The position numbers and the translations under genes were made by a program. A stretch of DNA of 64,000 nt from Mesorhizobium onobrychidis (GTDB taxonomy: Bacteria; Pseudomonadota; Alphaproteobacteria; Rhizobiales; Rhizobiaceae). This document shows, piece after piece, positions 19,880 to 29,069 of the stretch. Under the pieces are notes generated by a model. It was not told the DNA's origin and ran no database searches. It worked only from the letters and a program-made list of their open reading frames with translations. Position 1 is the first letter of the stretch. Each line of letters begins with the position of its first letter. Where the stretch lies: contig NZ_CP062229.1 of assembly GCF_024707545.1 (NCBI RefSeq), positions 6,243,501 to 6,307,500 on the forward strand. Reading direction: 5' to 3'.

Positions 19880-22171
19880 ATGATGACAGAGACGAAGACC
19901 AGCGAGAACCGTCCTTCCGAAACACGTAGCGGCGTCATCGGGCGGCCGATCGACCGCATCGACGGTCCGCTCAAGGTGAGAGGCGGTGCCACCTACGCCT
20001 ACGAGAATGCGCTGGAGGGTACAGCCTATGGCTACATTCTCGGCGCCGCCGTCGCCAAGGGGCGCATCGCCGAGATCGACACGGCCGAAGCCGAACGGGC
20101 GCCGGCAGTGCTGCTGGTCATGACGCACCGGAATGCGCCGGCCCAGCCGGATTTCGGCCCAGCGGTCACGCCGACCGTGCCGGAGGTCTTCACCCGCGCC
20201 CGGCCTGCGCTCAACAGCGACCGGGTGCGGTATTACGACGAGCCCGTCGCGCTGGTCGTTGCGGAGACGTTCGAGGCGGCACGCGCTGCCGCCGGCCTCA
20301 TTAGAGTGCGCTATGACGAGGAGCGGGGCCTCTACGATTTGCCCGGGCGTGTGGCCGACGCTTATGCACCAAAGCGGACCAATGCCGGCTTCGAGACCGA
20401 CAGCGTGATCGGCGACTTCGAGAGCGCCTTTGCGGCGGCTCCGGTCAAGATCGATGCTACTTACCGGACGCCCTTCGAACATCACAATCCGATGGAGCCC
20501 CATGCGACGCTCGCCGCCTGGTCAGGCAACGAGCTGACGATCCATACATCGGCGCAGACCTTGGCGAATTTCCGGGCGGGCGTCGCCAGCACGCTTCGCA
20601 TCCCGCCCGAGCGTGTGCGCATCGTGAGCCCCTTCATCGGCGGAGGCTTCGGCTCCAAGCTGATTGCCCATTCCGATACAATCCTGGCCGCCCTTGCAGC
20701 GCAGGTCCTGCAGCGTCCCGTCAAGATCGCGCTGACGCGACAACAGATGTTCGCCAATGCCGGTCACCGCGCAGAGATGATCCAACAGGTGCGTCTCGGT
20801 ACGGACACCGACGGGCGGCTCACCGGGATCGCGCACGATGTCTGGTCGGCAACCTCCAGCTTCGAGGAGTACTGCGAGCAAACGGCAGTTTTTGCCCGCT
20901 CGCTCTATGCGGCGCCGAACCGTGTCACCCGCCATCGCCTGGTTCCACTGGACATAAACCGCGGCGAATGGATGCGCTCGCCCGGCGAAGCGCCCGGCAT
21001 GCTGGCCTTCGAATGCGCCATGGATGAGCTCGCCGAGCGGCTCGGCCTCGACCCGATCGAACTCAGGATCCGCAACGAACCGGCCCAGGATCCCGAGCGC
21101 GGCGTGCCGTTCTCCACCCGCAATCTCGTCGCCTGCATGGAGGAAGGCGCCCGCCGTTTCGGTTGGCAGCGGAGAAACCCGACACCCGGCCGCACCCGAG
21201 AGGGCCGGAAGCTCATCGGCTACGGCATGGCGGCGGCGATCCGTCCGAACTACATCGGCGCGGCGACGGCGCGGGTTGCGATCGACCGGGACGGTCGGGT
21301 GACGGCGCGGCTCGACATGACCGATATCGGGACCGGCACCTATACGATCCTGACCCAGATCGCTGCGGACAGCCTCGGCCTGCCGATCTCGTCCATCAAA
21401 GTGGAGCTTGGCGACAGCCGCTTCCCGCGGACCGCTGGCTCCGGCGGGTCCTGGGGCGCCGCGAGCGCGGGTTCGGCGCTGCATAACGCCTGCAATGCCC
21501 TCAAGGAACGCATCCTGGAGGCGGCGCAGTCGAGCGAAGCCTCACCGTTACGCGGCGCGAACGCCACCGAGGCAAGCTTTGCCGACAGCGAGGTCAGGAT
21601 CGGCCCGCGGTCGACAAGCCTAGCAGATCTCATCCGAAGGATCGCTCCGGCGGGTTTCGAGGCCGAAGGCTCCGTAGCCGCGGGCGCCGCCACCCAGTCA
21701 TACAAGGCTTACTCGCAGCATTCCTATGGAGCGCATTTCGCCGAGGTCGCTGTCGATTGCGATACCGGTGAGATCCGCATGCGCCGGATGCTGGCCGTGA
21801 TGGGCGCGGGCCGTATCCTCAACGCCAAGACCGCCCGCTCGCAGATCATCGGCGGCATGACCTGGGGGATCGGCGCGGCGCTGATGGAGCAGACGGTGCT
21901 TGACCCGCGCTACGGCCACTTCGTCAATCACGACCTTGCCGAGTATCACGTTCCGATCAACGGCGACGTCGCCGAGATGGAGGTCGTCTTCCTCGAGGAA
22001 CATGACGACAAGGCCAATCCACTTGGCGCGAAGGGTCTCGGCGAGCTCGGCGTCTGCGGTGCGGGGGCTGCTGTCGCCAACGCCATTTACAACGCGACCG
22101 GCGTGCGAGTGCGTGAATTTCCCATCACCTTGGACAAGGTGCTGCCTGCCTTGCCGGTGATCGCCATTTGA
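19880..22171 (+). CDS. paoC: Aldehyde oxidoreductase, molybdopterin-binding catalytic subunit
   Basis: A 763-residue molybdenum subunit. It has the conserved PFIGGGFGSK (about residue 254), a cofactor loop GSGGSWGAASAGSAL (about 515) and the catalytic-Glu region AKGLGELGVCGAGAAVANAIYNATG near the C-terminus. No signal of its own is present; PaoC is carried by the Tat signal of PaoA. GAGGTG precedes the ATG. No paoD/xdhC-type maturation gene follows, so cofactor insertion would depend on a chaperone encoded elsewhere. Confidence 0.9.
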   Translation: MMTETKTSENRPSETRSGVIGRPIDRIDGPLKVRGGATYAYENALEGTAYGYILGAAVAKGRIAEIDTAEAERAPAVLLVMTHRNAPAQPDFGPAVTPTVPEVFTRARPALNSDRVRYYDEPVALVVAETFEAARAAAGLIRVRYDEERGLYDLPGRVADAYAPKRTNAGFETDSVIGDFESAFAAAPVKIDATYRTPFEHHNPMEPHATLAAWSGNELTIHTSAQTLANFRAGVASTLRIPPERVRIVSPFIGGGFGSKLIAHSDTILAALAAQVLQRPVKIALTRQQMFANAGHRAEMIQQVRLGTDTDGRLTGIAHDVWSATSSFEEYCEQTAVFARSLYAAPNRVTRHRLVPLDINRGEWMRSPGEAPGMLAFECAMDELAERLGLDPIELRIRNEPAQDPERGVPFSTRNLVACMEEGARRFGWQRRNPTPGRTREGRKLIGYGMAAAIRPNYIGAATARVAIDRDGRVTARLDMTDIGTGTYTILTQIAADSLGLPISSIKVELGDSRFPRTAGSGGSWGAASAGSALHNACNALKERILEAAQSSEASPLRGANATEASFADSEVRIGPRSTSLADLIRRIAPAGFEAEGSVAAGAATQSYKAYSQHSYGAHFAEVAVDCDTGEIRMRRMLAVMGAGRILNAKTARSQIIGGMTWGIGAALMEQTVLDPRYGHFVNHDLAEYHVPINGDVAEMEVVFLEEHDDKANPLGAKGLGELGVCGAGAAVANAIYNATGVRVREFPITLDKVLPALPVIAI

Positions 22172-22197
22172 CAACGCAAGTTGCCCGATCCTCGCTT

Positions 22198-22269
22198 GCC
22201 ATCAAGCGTGACTAGGTCGGAACGGATCGCTATTTCTGCGCCATCCGCGATGACGTCGGTGGTTGACAG
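22198..22269 (+). pseudogene. Remnant of an oiaK 3' end (right copy of the direct repeat)
   Basis: Read in the oiaK frame this encodes AIKRD, then a stop, then VGTDRYFCAIRDDVGG and a stop. The functional gene has ALKGGQVGTDRYFCAIRDGLAG. The 3' 54 bases keep 49 identities, whereas the 5' 18 bases are more decayed (12 of 18). One synonymous change (ACC/ACG) and the differing last codons show it is a diverged copy, not an assembly duplicate. It ends at the -35 element of the ribH2 promoter. Confidence 0.75.
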
Positions 22270-22291
22270 TGCTATCCGACCCTTCCATACA
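22263..22291 (+). promoter_or_regulatory. Promoter for the FMN riboswitch and ribH2
   Basis: TTGACA (22263-22268) and CATACA (22286-22291) are separated by 17 bases, just upstream of the riboswitch. The -35 box overlaps the stop codon of the oiaK-tail remnant, which may explain why this tail has been kept. Confidence 0.55.
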
Positions 22292-22304
22292 ACGTCGTCA
22301 ATGT

Positions 22305-22995
<691 letters not shown>

Positions 22996-23064
22996 AATGT
23001 CCGTCCCTGGGTAGAAATCCCGGTAACACGCTGTACTATCTGCGAAAATACCGAAATCGGGAGG

Positions 23065-24078
23065 ATGCAAGTGCAGACCAAGAAGATCATCAACGACGGC
23101 AACCGCACTGTCGACGAGATGCTGGAGGGTATCCTGGCCGCGCATCCCCGCCATCTCAAAAGCGCGGAGGGCAGCCCACGCTCGATCATCGCCCGTGATG
23201 GACCTCGCCAGGGCAAGGTCGGCCTCGTCATCGGCGGCGGCTCCGGCCACGAGCCGACATTCCTCGGCTTCGTCGGCAAGGGGCTGGCCGACGCGGCGGC
23301 AATAGGCAACGTCTTTGCGTCGCCGCCGCCGGACCCGATCCTCGAATGCGCCAAGGCGGCCAGCGGCGGTGCCGGCGTGCTGTTCATGTACGGCAACTAT
23401 GCCGGCGACGTGATGAATTTCGATATGGCCGCAGAGATGGCGGCGATGGACGACATCGAGGTGCGCACGGTGCTGACCACTGACGACGTCGCATCGGCGC
23501 CGCGTGACCAGAGGCAAAAGCGCCGTGGTGTTGCCGGCAATTTCTTCATCTTCAAGGCTGCGGGTGCCGCCTGCGACCGGATGCTGTCATTCGACGAATG
23601 CCAGCGTATCGCCAGGAAGGCCAACGATCACACCTTCACCATGGGCGTGGCGCTGTCGCCCTGTTCGCTGCCGCAGACCCGCCGGCCGAATTTCGAAATC
23701 GGGCCCGACGAGATGGAGATCGGCATGGGCATCCATGGCGAGCCGGGCATCGCGCGCGGAAAGCTGAAAACGGCCGACGAGATCACCGATGAGATGCTGG
23801 ACAAGATCCTCGACGAGATGGCGCCGGCGCGTGGCGACAAGGTCGCCGTGCTCGTCAATTCGCTCGGCTCGACGCCGCTGATGGAGCTCTACATCATGAA
23901 TCGGCGCGCCAAGCAGAGGCTCGATGACATCGGCGTGTCAGTTCATGCAACCTGGGTCGGGAATTATTGCACCTCGCTCGAAATGGCCGGCGCCTCGGTG
24001 ACGCTGATGCATGTCGACGGCGAATTGCAGACGATGCTCGACCATCCTTGCGACTGCGCCATGTTCCGCGCCGGATGA
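23065..24078 (+). CDS. dhaK: Dihydroxyacetone-kinase-like protein, DhaK (substrate-binding) subunit
   Basis: A 337-residue DhaK domain. GLVIGGGSGHEPTFLGFVGKGL (about residues 53-74) is the substrate loop and GMGIHGEPG (about 226) contains the His that covalently holds the ketose. The ATP-binding subunit is the next gene, overlapping by 4 bases. Such DhaK/DhaL pairs beside LerI and DerI act as L-erythrulose or dihydroxyacetone kinases. L-erythrulose is the better guess here because both isomerases that would consume its 1-phosphate are adjacent. The start has CGGGAGG just upstream. Confidence 0.85.
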   Translation: MQVQTKKIINDGNRTVDEMLEGILAAHPRHLKSAEGSPRSIIARDGPRQGKVGLVIGGGSGHEPTFLGFVGKGLADAAAIGNVFASPPPDPILECAKAASGGAGVLFMYGNYAGDVMNFDMAAEMAAMDDIEVRTVLTTDDVASAPRDQRQKRRGVAGNFFIFKAAGAACDRMLSFDECQRIARKANDHTFTMGVALSPCSLPQTRRPNFEIGPDEMEIGMGIHGEPGIARGKLKTADEITDEMLDKILDEMAPARGDKVAVLVNSLGSTPLMELYIMNRRAKQRLDDIGVSVHATWVGNYCTSLEMAGASVTLMHVDGELQTMLDHPCDCAMFRAG

Positions 24079-24728
24079 AAGTAGCATCCATGACATCCAT
24101 CGATACGGCCGGCTTGAAAACAATGTTCGATGCGATCGCGGTGGCGATCGAAGTCGACAAGGACCGGCTCTGCCAGCTCGACGGCGTCATCGGCGACGCC
24201 GATCACGGCATCGCCATGGCGCTCGGCTTCGGTGCGGTGCGCGATGCGCTGGCGCCGCTGGACCTTTCGGCGACCGAGCCGACAGCTCTCCTCAACACCG
24301 CGGCGAAATCGTTCCTCAACGCCGTCGGCGCTTCGTCAGGCCCGCTCTATGCGACGGCCTTCATGCGCGGCGCGGCCGCCGTCAAGGGCAAGGCGACCTT
24401 GGCGGGTGCCGATTTCATCGCCCTGTTCCAGGCGATGGCGCAAGGCATCCAGGATCGCGGCAAGGCGGAGATCGGCGAAAAGACGATGGTCGACGCCTGG
24501 CTGCCGGCGGCGCAAGCAGCGGCGGCCGCGCATGCCTCAGGCAAGACCGTGTCCGAAAGCCTTGAGGCAGCGCTTCAAGCAGCCGAACGGGGCGCCGAGG
24601 CGACCAAGGATATGATCGCCGCGAAGGGCCGCTCGTCGCGGCTCGGCGAGCGGTCACTCGGGCACGTGGACCCTGGCGCCGCGTCGGCAGTCACCGTCAT
24701 CGGCGCAATGCGGAAAAGCTTGGCTTAG
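24075..24728 (+). CDS. dhaL: Dihydroxyacetone-kinase-like protein, DhaL (ATP-binding) subunit
   Basis: A 217-residue DhaL domain. [14 protein letters not shown] (Mg/ATP Asp residues, about 38-51), [15 protein letters not shown] and the C-terminal GHVDPGAAS motif are all present. The start at 24075 overlaps the dhaK stop (ATGA); ATG 24090 is an alternative 5 codons in. With DhaK it forms a two-subunit ATP-dependent kinase; no phosphotransferase-type DhaM is present. Its last 75 bases overlap the convergent derI gene. Confidence 0.85.
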   Translation: MKVASMTSIDTAGLKTMFDAIAVAIEVDKDRLCQLDGVIGDADHGIAMALGFGAVRDALAPLDLSATEPTALLNTAAKSFLNAVGASSGPLYATAFMRGAAAVKGKATLAGADFIALFQAMAQGIQDRGKAEIGEKTMVDAWLPAAQAAAAAHASGKTVSESLEAALQAAERGAEATKDMIAAKGRSSRLGERSLGHVDPGAASAVTVIGAMRKSLA

Positions 24729-25163
24729 CCCAGCTGCATCGAGCCTGTCGATCGCCTGGACATTGCCGGCCGACGGTCCCTTTTCGTCGAACTCCGATGC
24801 GAGCCAGGCGTCGACGATCGACTTGGCCAGTTCCGGGCCGATGACGCGGGCGCCCATGGTGATGATCTGGGCATTGTTGGATTTGGCCGCGCGCTCCGCC
24901 GAATAGGTGTCATGGGTGAGTGCTGCGCGAATGCCGGGCACCTTGTTGGCCGAGATGGAAACGCCGATGCCGGTGCCGCAAAACAGAATGCCGCGATCGT
25001 TCTCGCCGTCGAGGATGGTCTGGGCGAGCTTCTGCGACAGGTCGGCATAGTAGCCCGCCTGGCTGAGGTCGCTGACGGCGAGGCCGGGTTTGGTGGCGAG
25101 ATGCTCGGCAATGACGTCGAGCAGCGGTTTGCCGGCACTGTCGGCTCCAATGGCTATTTTCAT
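24654..25163 (-). CDS. derI: D-erythrulose-4-phosphate isomerase (RpiB/LacAB family)
   Basis: A 169-residue RpiB-fold protein: [22 protein letters not shown] at the start, then [25 protein letters not shown] with the catalytic Cys (about residue 62) and [14 protein letters not shown]. DerI (EryI in Brucella) isomerises D-erythrulose 4-phosphate to D-erythrose 4-phosphate. The family usually ends soon after a [16 protein letters not shown] segment. Here about 25 extra residues are read from the antisense of dhaL, so the original stop seems to be lost. It is downstream of lerI and eryR in one operon, with AAAGGA 7-8 bases before ATG. Confidence 0.88.
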   Translation of the reverse strand: MKIAIGADSAGKPLLDVIAEHLATKPGLAVSDLSQAGYYADLSQKLAQTILDGENDRGILFCGTGIGVSISANKVPGIRAALTHDTYSAERAAKSNNAQIITMGARVIGPELAKSIVDAWLASEFDEKGPSAGNVQAIDRLDAAGLSQAFPHCADDGDCRRGARVHVPE

Positions 25164-25191
25164 TTTTTCTGTCCTTTCCTATTCGATTGAT

Positions 25192-25950
25192 TCAGATCGC
25201 CGCCGAGGCGCGTTGAAGGATGTCGATGTAACCATCCGCCTGCCAGGCGGAGCGGCCAATGAACAGCCCGTCGATATGAGGCTGGCCGATCAACTCGGCG
25301 GCATTTTGCGGATTGACGCTGCCGCCATAAAGCACCGGCGGTATGGCCGGCAGAAGATCGCCGGCGATCTTCTTGATCAGCCCCTGTTGCCTATCGGCAT
25401 AGTCCGCACTTGCCGGAATGCCCTTGTCGCCAATCGCCCAGACCGGTTCGTAAGCAAACACGATCGTCGCCGCCTTTGCCTGGCCTTCGAGGTATTGCAG
25501 CGCGCCATGCACCTGCATGGCCAACACCGCGTCGGCCTGGCCGCTGTTGCGTTGCGCCAATGTCTCGCCGACGCAGATGAGCGGCACAAGCCCGTGCTTT
25601 ACCGCCGCGGCGGTCTTGAGGCCGACCGCATGGTCGGTCTCGCCGAAATGCTCGCGCCGTTCGCTATGGCCGAGCTCGACGAGGTCGAGCCCGCAGTCTT
25701 TCAACATCACCGGCGAGATCTCGCCGGTCCAGGCTCCGGCGTCGGCCCAGTGCATGTTCTGGGCGCCGACCTTGACCCGCGTCGTCGCTAACGCTTTCTT
25801 GACCTCGCGGACCGCCGTGAAGGGCGGGATGACGAAGGGCTGGATGCGGTCGTCGAGACCGGGAACGAATCCCGCCAGCGCCTTGGCGAAGTCAGTCGCC
25901 TCTGCAAGCGTCTTGTTCATTTTCCAGCTTGTGCCGACCCAGTAAACCAC
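25192..25950 (-). CDS. lerI: L-erythrulose-1-phosphate isomerase (triosephosphate-isomerase family)
   Basis: A 252-residue TIM-barrel protein with all catalytic residues of the TIM family: Lys in SWKMNK (about residue 10), His in ELGHSERR (about 95) and Glu in AYEPVWAIG (about 168). GGSVNPQN binds phosphate. In erythritol and apiose loci this paralogue (LerI, EryH, TpiB) converts L-erythrulose 1-phosphate to D-erythrulose 4-phosphate, feeding DerI. It could retain triosephosphate isomerase activity. The operon order is eryR-lerI-derI. Confidence 0.88.
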   Translation of the reverse strand: MVYWVGTSWKMNKTLAEATDFAKALAGFVPGLDDRIQPFVIPPFTAVREVKKALATTRVKVGAQNMHWADAGAWTGEISPVMLKDCGLDLVELGHSERREHFGETDHAVGLKTAAAVKHGLVPLICVGETLAQRNSGQADAVLAMQVHGALQYLEGQAKAATIVFAYEPVWAIGDKGIPASADYADRQQGLIKKIAGDLLPAIPPVLYGGSVNPQNAAELIGQPHIDGLFIGRSAWQADGYIDILQRASAAI

Positions 25951-25959
25951 GCGTCCTCC

Positions 25960-26727
25960 TCAATCCTTCTCGACGACCGTTAGCGAAACACCGGCGGCAT
26001 CCAACGCCTCGCGCATCTGCGGTCCCAGTTCGCGACCGGTGAAGACGGCGTCGAACGCCTTGAGATCGGTCAGGAAATGCAGGGCCGTGCGGCCGAACTT
26101 GCCGTGATCGACCAGCAGATATTTGCGGGCGGCGGCGGCCATCATCAGCCGCTTGGTGTGGACCACTTCCTGGTCCTGGTGGAAGGCGGAAGCGCCGTGG
26201 ATGGCCGACGACGACAGGAAGGCCACATCGGCGCGCAACGATCTCAACGTGTCCTCGGCAAGCAGGCCGAAGAAACCGTGGAACTTCTTGCTGTACTGGC
26301 CACCGAGCGCGATCAGGGTGATCCCTCCAACGCCGGCCAGATCCTGGATGACGGCCAGATTGTTGGAGATCACGGTAAGCGGGCGGAGATCCGCAAGGTG
26401 GCGCGCAATGCCGCCGGCCGTCGAGCCGTCGTCGATGATCACCGTCTGGCCCGGTTCGATCATCGCCACGGCAGCAGCGGCCAAACGCTGCTTCTCCTCA
26501 CCGGCCTGCTTCTGACGGTAGCGGAAATCGCTCTCGAAAAGGCCGCTCGGCTGGATCGAAGCACCGCCGCGCACCTTGCGCAGGAAGCCGTTTTCCTCAA
26601 GCTCGTCGAGATCGCGATGCACGGTCATCTTCGACACGCCGAAGCGCGTGGCAAGCTCATCGACACTGGCCGTGCCAGTGTCCATCAGAAAATCCATGAT
26701 GCCTTGCCGCCGGCCGTCGCTCTTCAT
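25960..26727 (-). CDS. eryR: DeoR-family transcriptional regulator
   Basis: A 255-residue DeoR repressor. The N-terminal HTH is visible (GTASVDELATRFGVSKMTVHRDLDELEENGFLRKVRGG). The C-terminal sensor domain has DDGSTAGGIARHL and the GG-containing loop. DeoR proteins sense phosphorylated sugars, so a tetrulose phosphate or erythrose 4-phosphate is the likely signal. The arrangement eryR-tpiB(lerI)-rpiB(derI) is that of rhizobial erythritol loci. It probably controls its own operon, and perhaps the divergent aldolase, through the AT-rich region upstream. Confidence 0.85.
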   Translation of the reverse strand: MKSDGRRQGIMDFLMDTGTASVDELATRFGVSKMTVHRDLDELEENGFLRKVRGGASIQPSGLFESDFRYRQKQAGEEKQRLAAAAVAMIEPGQTVIIDDGSTAGGIARHLADLRPLTVISNNLAVIQDLAGVGGITLIALGGQYSKKFHGFFGLLAEDTLRSLRADVAFLSSSAIHGASAFHQDQEVVHTKRLMMAAAARKYLLVDHGKFGRTALHFLTDLKAFDAVFTGRELGPQMREALDAAGVSLTVVEKD

Positions 26728-27019
26728 TGCCCAGCCTGTTTCCTGAATTCCGGCCCGCTGCGAATCCGCGGTGGCGGAAACGGCGAGCCAAAGCCATTAT
26801 AACAGAGGAAATCGCATAGGTATCTAAATTTTTGTGATCATGTTACATTTCTTTGGTATATTATTCGCTTTTGATTGCTGTCTTGTAACAAGAATTGCTC
26901 CCGGCGCCTTGGCCAAAGGTTGCGGTTCTCCGGAAATCCGGCCAGAAGCATCAGTGGGCTGAACGACGAACGAACGGCTCGCAACCATAGGCTTGAAACC
27001 AAATACGGGAGACTATTGG
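26728..27019. promoter_or_regulatory. Divergent control region between eryR and the aldolase gene
   Basis: A conspicuously AT-rich 292-base gap in GC-rich surroundings. It contains an inverted repeat TGTTACA (26841-26847) / TGTAACA (26884-26890), a possible DeoR site. TATATTATT near 26857-26865 is a plausible -10 for the aldolase. ATTATAACAG (26796-26805) differs at one base from the GntR motif found at the apiose genes. Confidence 0.5.
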
Positions 27020-28084
27020 GTGGCTCGCATCACATTGAGACAATTGCTCGACCATGCCGCCGAACACGGCTATGGCGTGCCTGCGTTCAACATGAACAAT
27101 ATGGAACAGGGCCTCGCCATCATGGAGGCCGCCGAGGAGACCAAATCGCCTGTTATCCTGCAGGCGAGCCGCGGCGCCCGCGCCTATGCCAACGACGTCG
27201 TGCTGGCCAAGCTGATCGACGCACTGGTCGAAATCCACCCCGATATCCCGGTCTGCATGCATCTCGACCACGGCAACAACGAAGCCACATGCGTGACCGC
27301 GATCCAGTATGGCTTCACCTCGGTGATGATGGACGGATCGCTGAAGGAAGACGGCAAGACGCCGGCCGACTACGATTATAATTCCGGTATCACGCGGCGC
27401 GTCGTCGATATGGCGCATTGGGGCGGCGTGTCGGTGGAAGGCGAGATCGGCGTTCTCGGCTCCCTGGAGATGGGCGGCGGCGAACAGGAAGACGGCCACG
27501 GCGTCGAAGGCGCCGTCAGCCACGACCAGTTGCTGACCGATCCGGAGCAGGCGGTGCAATTCGTCAAGGACACGCATGTCGACGCGCTGGCCGTCGCCAT
27601 GGGCACCAGCCACGGCGCCTACAAGTTTTCGCGCAAGCCGGACGGCGCGGTTCTGGCCATGAATGTGATCGAGGAGATCCATCGCCGCCTGCCGAACATG
27701 CACCTCGTCATGCATGGCTCGTCCTCGGTGCCGGAAGAGCTGCAGGAGATCATCAACAAATATGGCGGCCAGATGAAGCCGACATGGGGCGTGCCGGTCG
27801 AGGAGATCCAGCGCGGCATCAAGCACGGCGTGCGCAAGATCAACATCGACACCGACAACCGCATGGCGCTGACCGGCGCGATCCGCAAGGTGCTGACCGA
27901 GAACCCGAGCGAATTCGATCCGCGCAAATATCTGACGCCGGCAATGGCCGCTATGAGGAAGCTCTGCAAGGAGCGGTTCGAGCAGTTCGGCACCGCCGGC
28001 AACGCTCCCAAAATCAAGCCGCTGCCGGTCTCGGAAATGGCCAAGCGTTACAAGTCGGGCAGTCTCGATCCGAAATTCGGCTGA
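27020..28084 (+). CDS. fba: Fructose-bisphosphate aldolase, class II (Calvin-cycle subtype)
   Basis: A 354-residue zinc aldolase. [11 protein letters not shown] at the start, CMHLDHGNN (catalytic Asp and Zn His, about residue 80), EGEIGVLG and the Zn-binding [10 protein letters not shown] and [10 protein letters not shown] are all present. The start is GTG 27020 with GGGAGA upstream; the TTG at 26993 is not preferred. Enzymes of this subtype cleave fructose 1,6-bisphosphate and also condense erythrose 4-phosphate with DHAP to sedoheptulose 1,7-bisphosphate. That side reaction would suit a locus that produces erythrose 4-phosphate, but it is only inference here. Confidence 0.93.
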   Translation: MARITLRQLLDHAAEHGYGVPAFNMNNMEQGLAIMEAAEETKSPVILQASRGARAYANDVVLAKLIDALVEIHPDIPVCMHLDHGNNEATCVTAIQYGFTSVMMDGSLKEDGKTPADYDYNSGITRRVVDMAHWGGVSVEGEIGVLGSLEMGGGEQEDGHGVEGAVSHDQLLTDPEQAVQFVKDTHVDALAVAMGTSHGAYKFSRKPDGAVLAMNVIEEIHRRLPNMHLVMHGSSSVPEELQEIINKYGGQMKPTWGVPVEEIQRGIKHGVRKINIDTDNRMALTGAIRKVLTENPSEFDPRKYLTPAMAAMRKLCKERFEQFGTAGNAPKIKPLPVSEMAKRYKSGSLDPKFG

Positions 28085-28097
28085 CGTATTCTGGTTC

Positions 28098-28126
28098 TAA
28101 GCAGGAGCCGAATTGGCTCCTGCTTA
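28098..28126. terminator. Bidirectional terminator between fba and eryC
   Basis: TAAGCAGGAGCC (28098-28109) and its exact complement (28115-28126) form a 12-bp stem with a 5-base loop. It is placed between two convergent genes, 14 bases after the fba stop and directly after eryC. Confidence 0.75.
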
Positions 28127-28127
28127 T

Positions 28128-29069
28128 CTATCCTGTTCGCGGCAAAATCGCCGCCCTGCCGGTCTCGATAAAGGGCGCCCAGTAGTCGACCGACTCGCGG
28201 ATCATGGCGACGACCTGGTGGTCGACCGGCTCGCGTTCGCGAAACGACAGTTCAAGGCAGATCTCGTTGTCGACGCCGCCGCCGCGGCGAACCGTCTCCA
28301 GAAGCTTTTCCGGCGTGATGCGGCCGTCCTTGTTGTAGGCGGCGATGAACGGCCAATGGCCGCCTTTGTTCATCGACGACTGTTTGATGTGGATGATCGG
28401 CGATACCCTGGGAAAGGCTTCGGCCCAGGCATAGGGATCGATGTCGGCCGGGTTGCTCGAGGTCACGTCGCCATGGTCAATATCGACCATCATCTTCAAC
28501 GGAATGGCCATGCCGGCTGCTTCGATCTGGTTGTGCAGTGCCCAGCAACTCTCGATCGTATGGCCGAATTCGCGGCCGACCGACATCGGCTCCCAAAACA
28601 GATAGGTTAATCCGGCCGTCTTGGCGTGCTCGGCGACCTCGCGCCAGCATTCCAGCGCGATGTCGAAAAGCCGCGCGCGACGCTCGGGATCGTCGAAATC
28701 CCTGTGCGTGAAGATCGCGAACTGCGTGCCCATGCCGCTGGCGCCGAGCTCGGCCGAAATGTCGGCAAAGGTCTTGAACCAATCGACATAGTAGCGGCGC
28801 ACGTCGGCGTCCGGATGGCCGAAATGGTTGAGCCTCCCATAAGGGCCGGTCATCCCCGACGTCACGCGCACGCCGGTGCGGTCGAGCGCGGTGCGGAACA
28901 GGCGGTTGAATTTCGAAATCGTCGCCGCCGGCCAGCCGGGATTGACGAATTCATGCGTGAGCTGCACGTCCCGGATGCCGATGTCGTAGGCGATCGCATC
29001 GATCAGATCGTCAGGTTCGGCGAAACGGTTGACCAGCGGATTGGTGTTGAGGGAAAGTGTAAAGGCCAT
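28128..29069 (-). CDS. eryC: Tetrulose-phosphate epimerase/racemase of erythritol catabolism (xylose-isomerase-like TIM barrel)
   Basis: A 313-residue AP-endonuclease-2/xylose-isomerase-like protein matching EryC. Visible metal-site-type segments are LFWEPMSVGREFGHT, MVDIDHGDVTS, PIIHIKQSS and EICLELSF. In Brucella, EryC is a tetrulose-4-phosphate racemase linking the EryB product to EryH and EryI. The start at ATG 29069 overlaps the eryB stop (TGATG); the longer open frame upstream is an eryB shadow. It is the last gene of the long polyol operon. Confidence 0.87.
   Translation of the reverse strand: MAFTLSLNTNPLVNRFAEPDDLIDAIAYDIGIRDVQLTHEFVNPGWPAATISKFNRLFRTALDRTGVRVTSGMTGPYGRLNHFGHPDADVRRYYVDWFKTFADISAELGASGMGTQFAIFTHRDFDDPERRARLFDIALECWREVAEHAKTAGLTYLFWEPMSVGREFGHTIESCWALHNQIEAAGMAIPLKMMVDIDHGDVTSSNPADIDPYAWAEAFPRVSPIIHIKQSSMNKGGHWPFIAAYNKDGRITPEKLLETVRRGGGVDNEICLELSFREREPVDHQVVAMIRESVDYWAPFIETGRAAILPRTG

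Noticed and set aside
17095-22197. The repeat-flanked module as an insertion sequence, transposon or integrated island
   Set aside because: No transposase, integrase, tRNA target or terminal inverted repeats are visible; only the oiaK-tail direct repeats are present.
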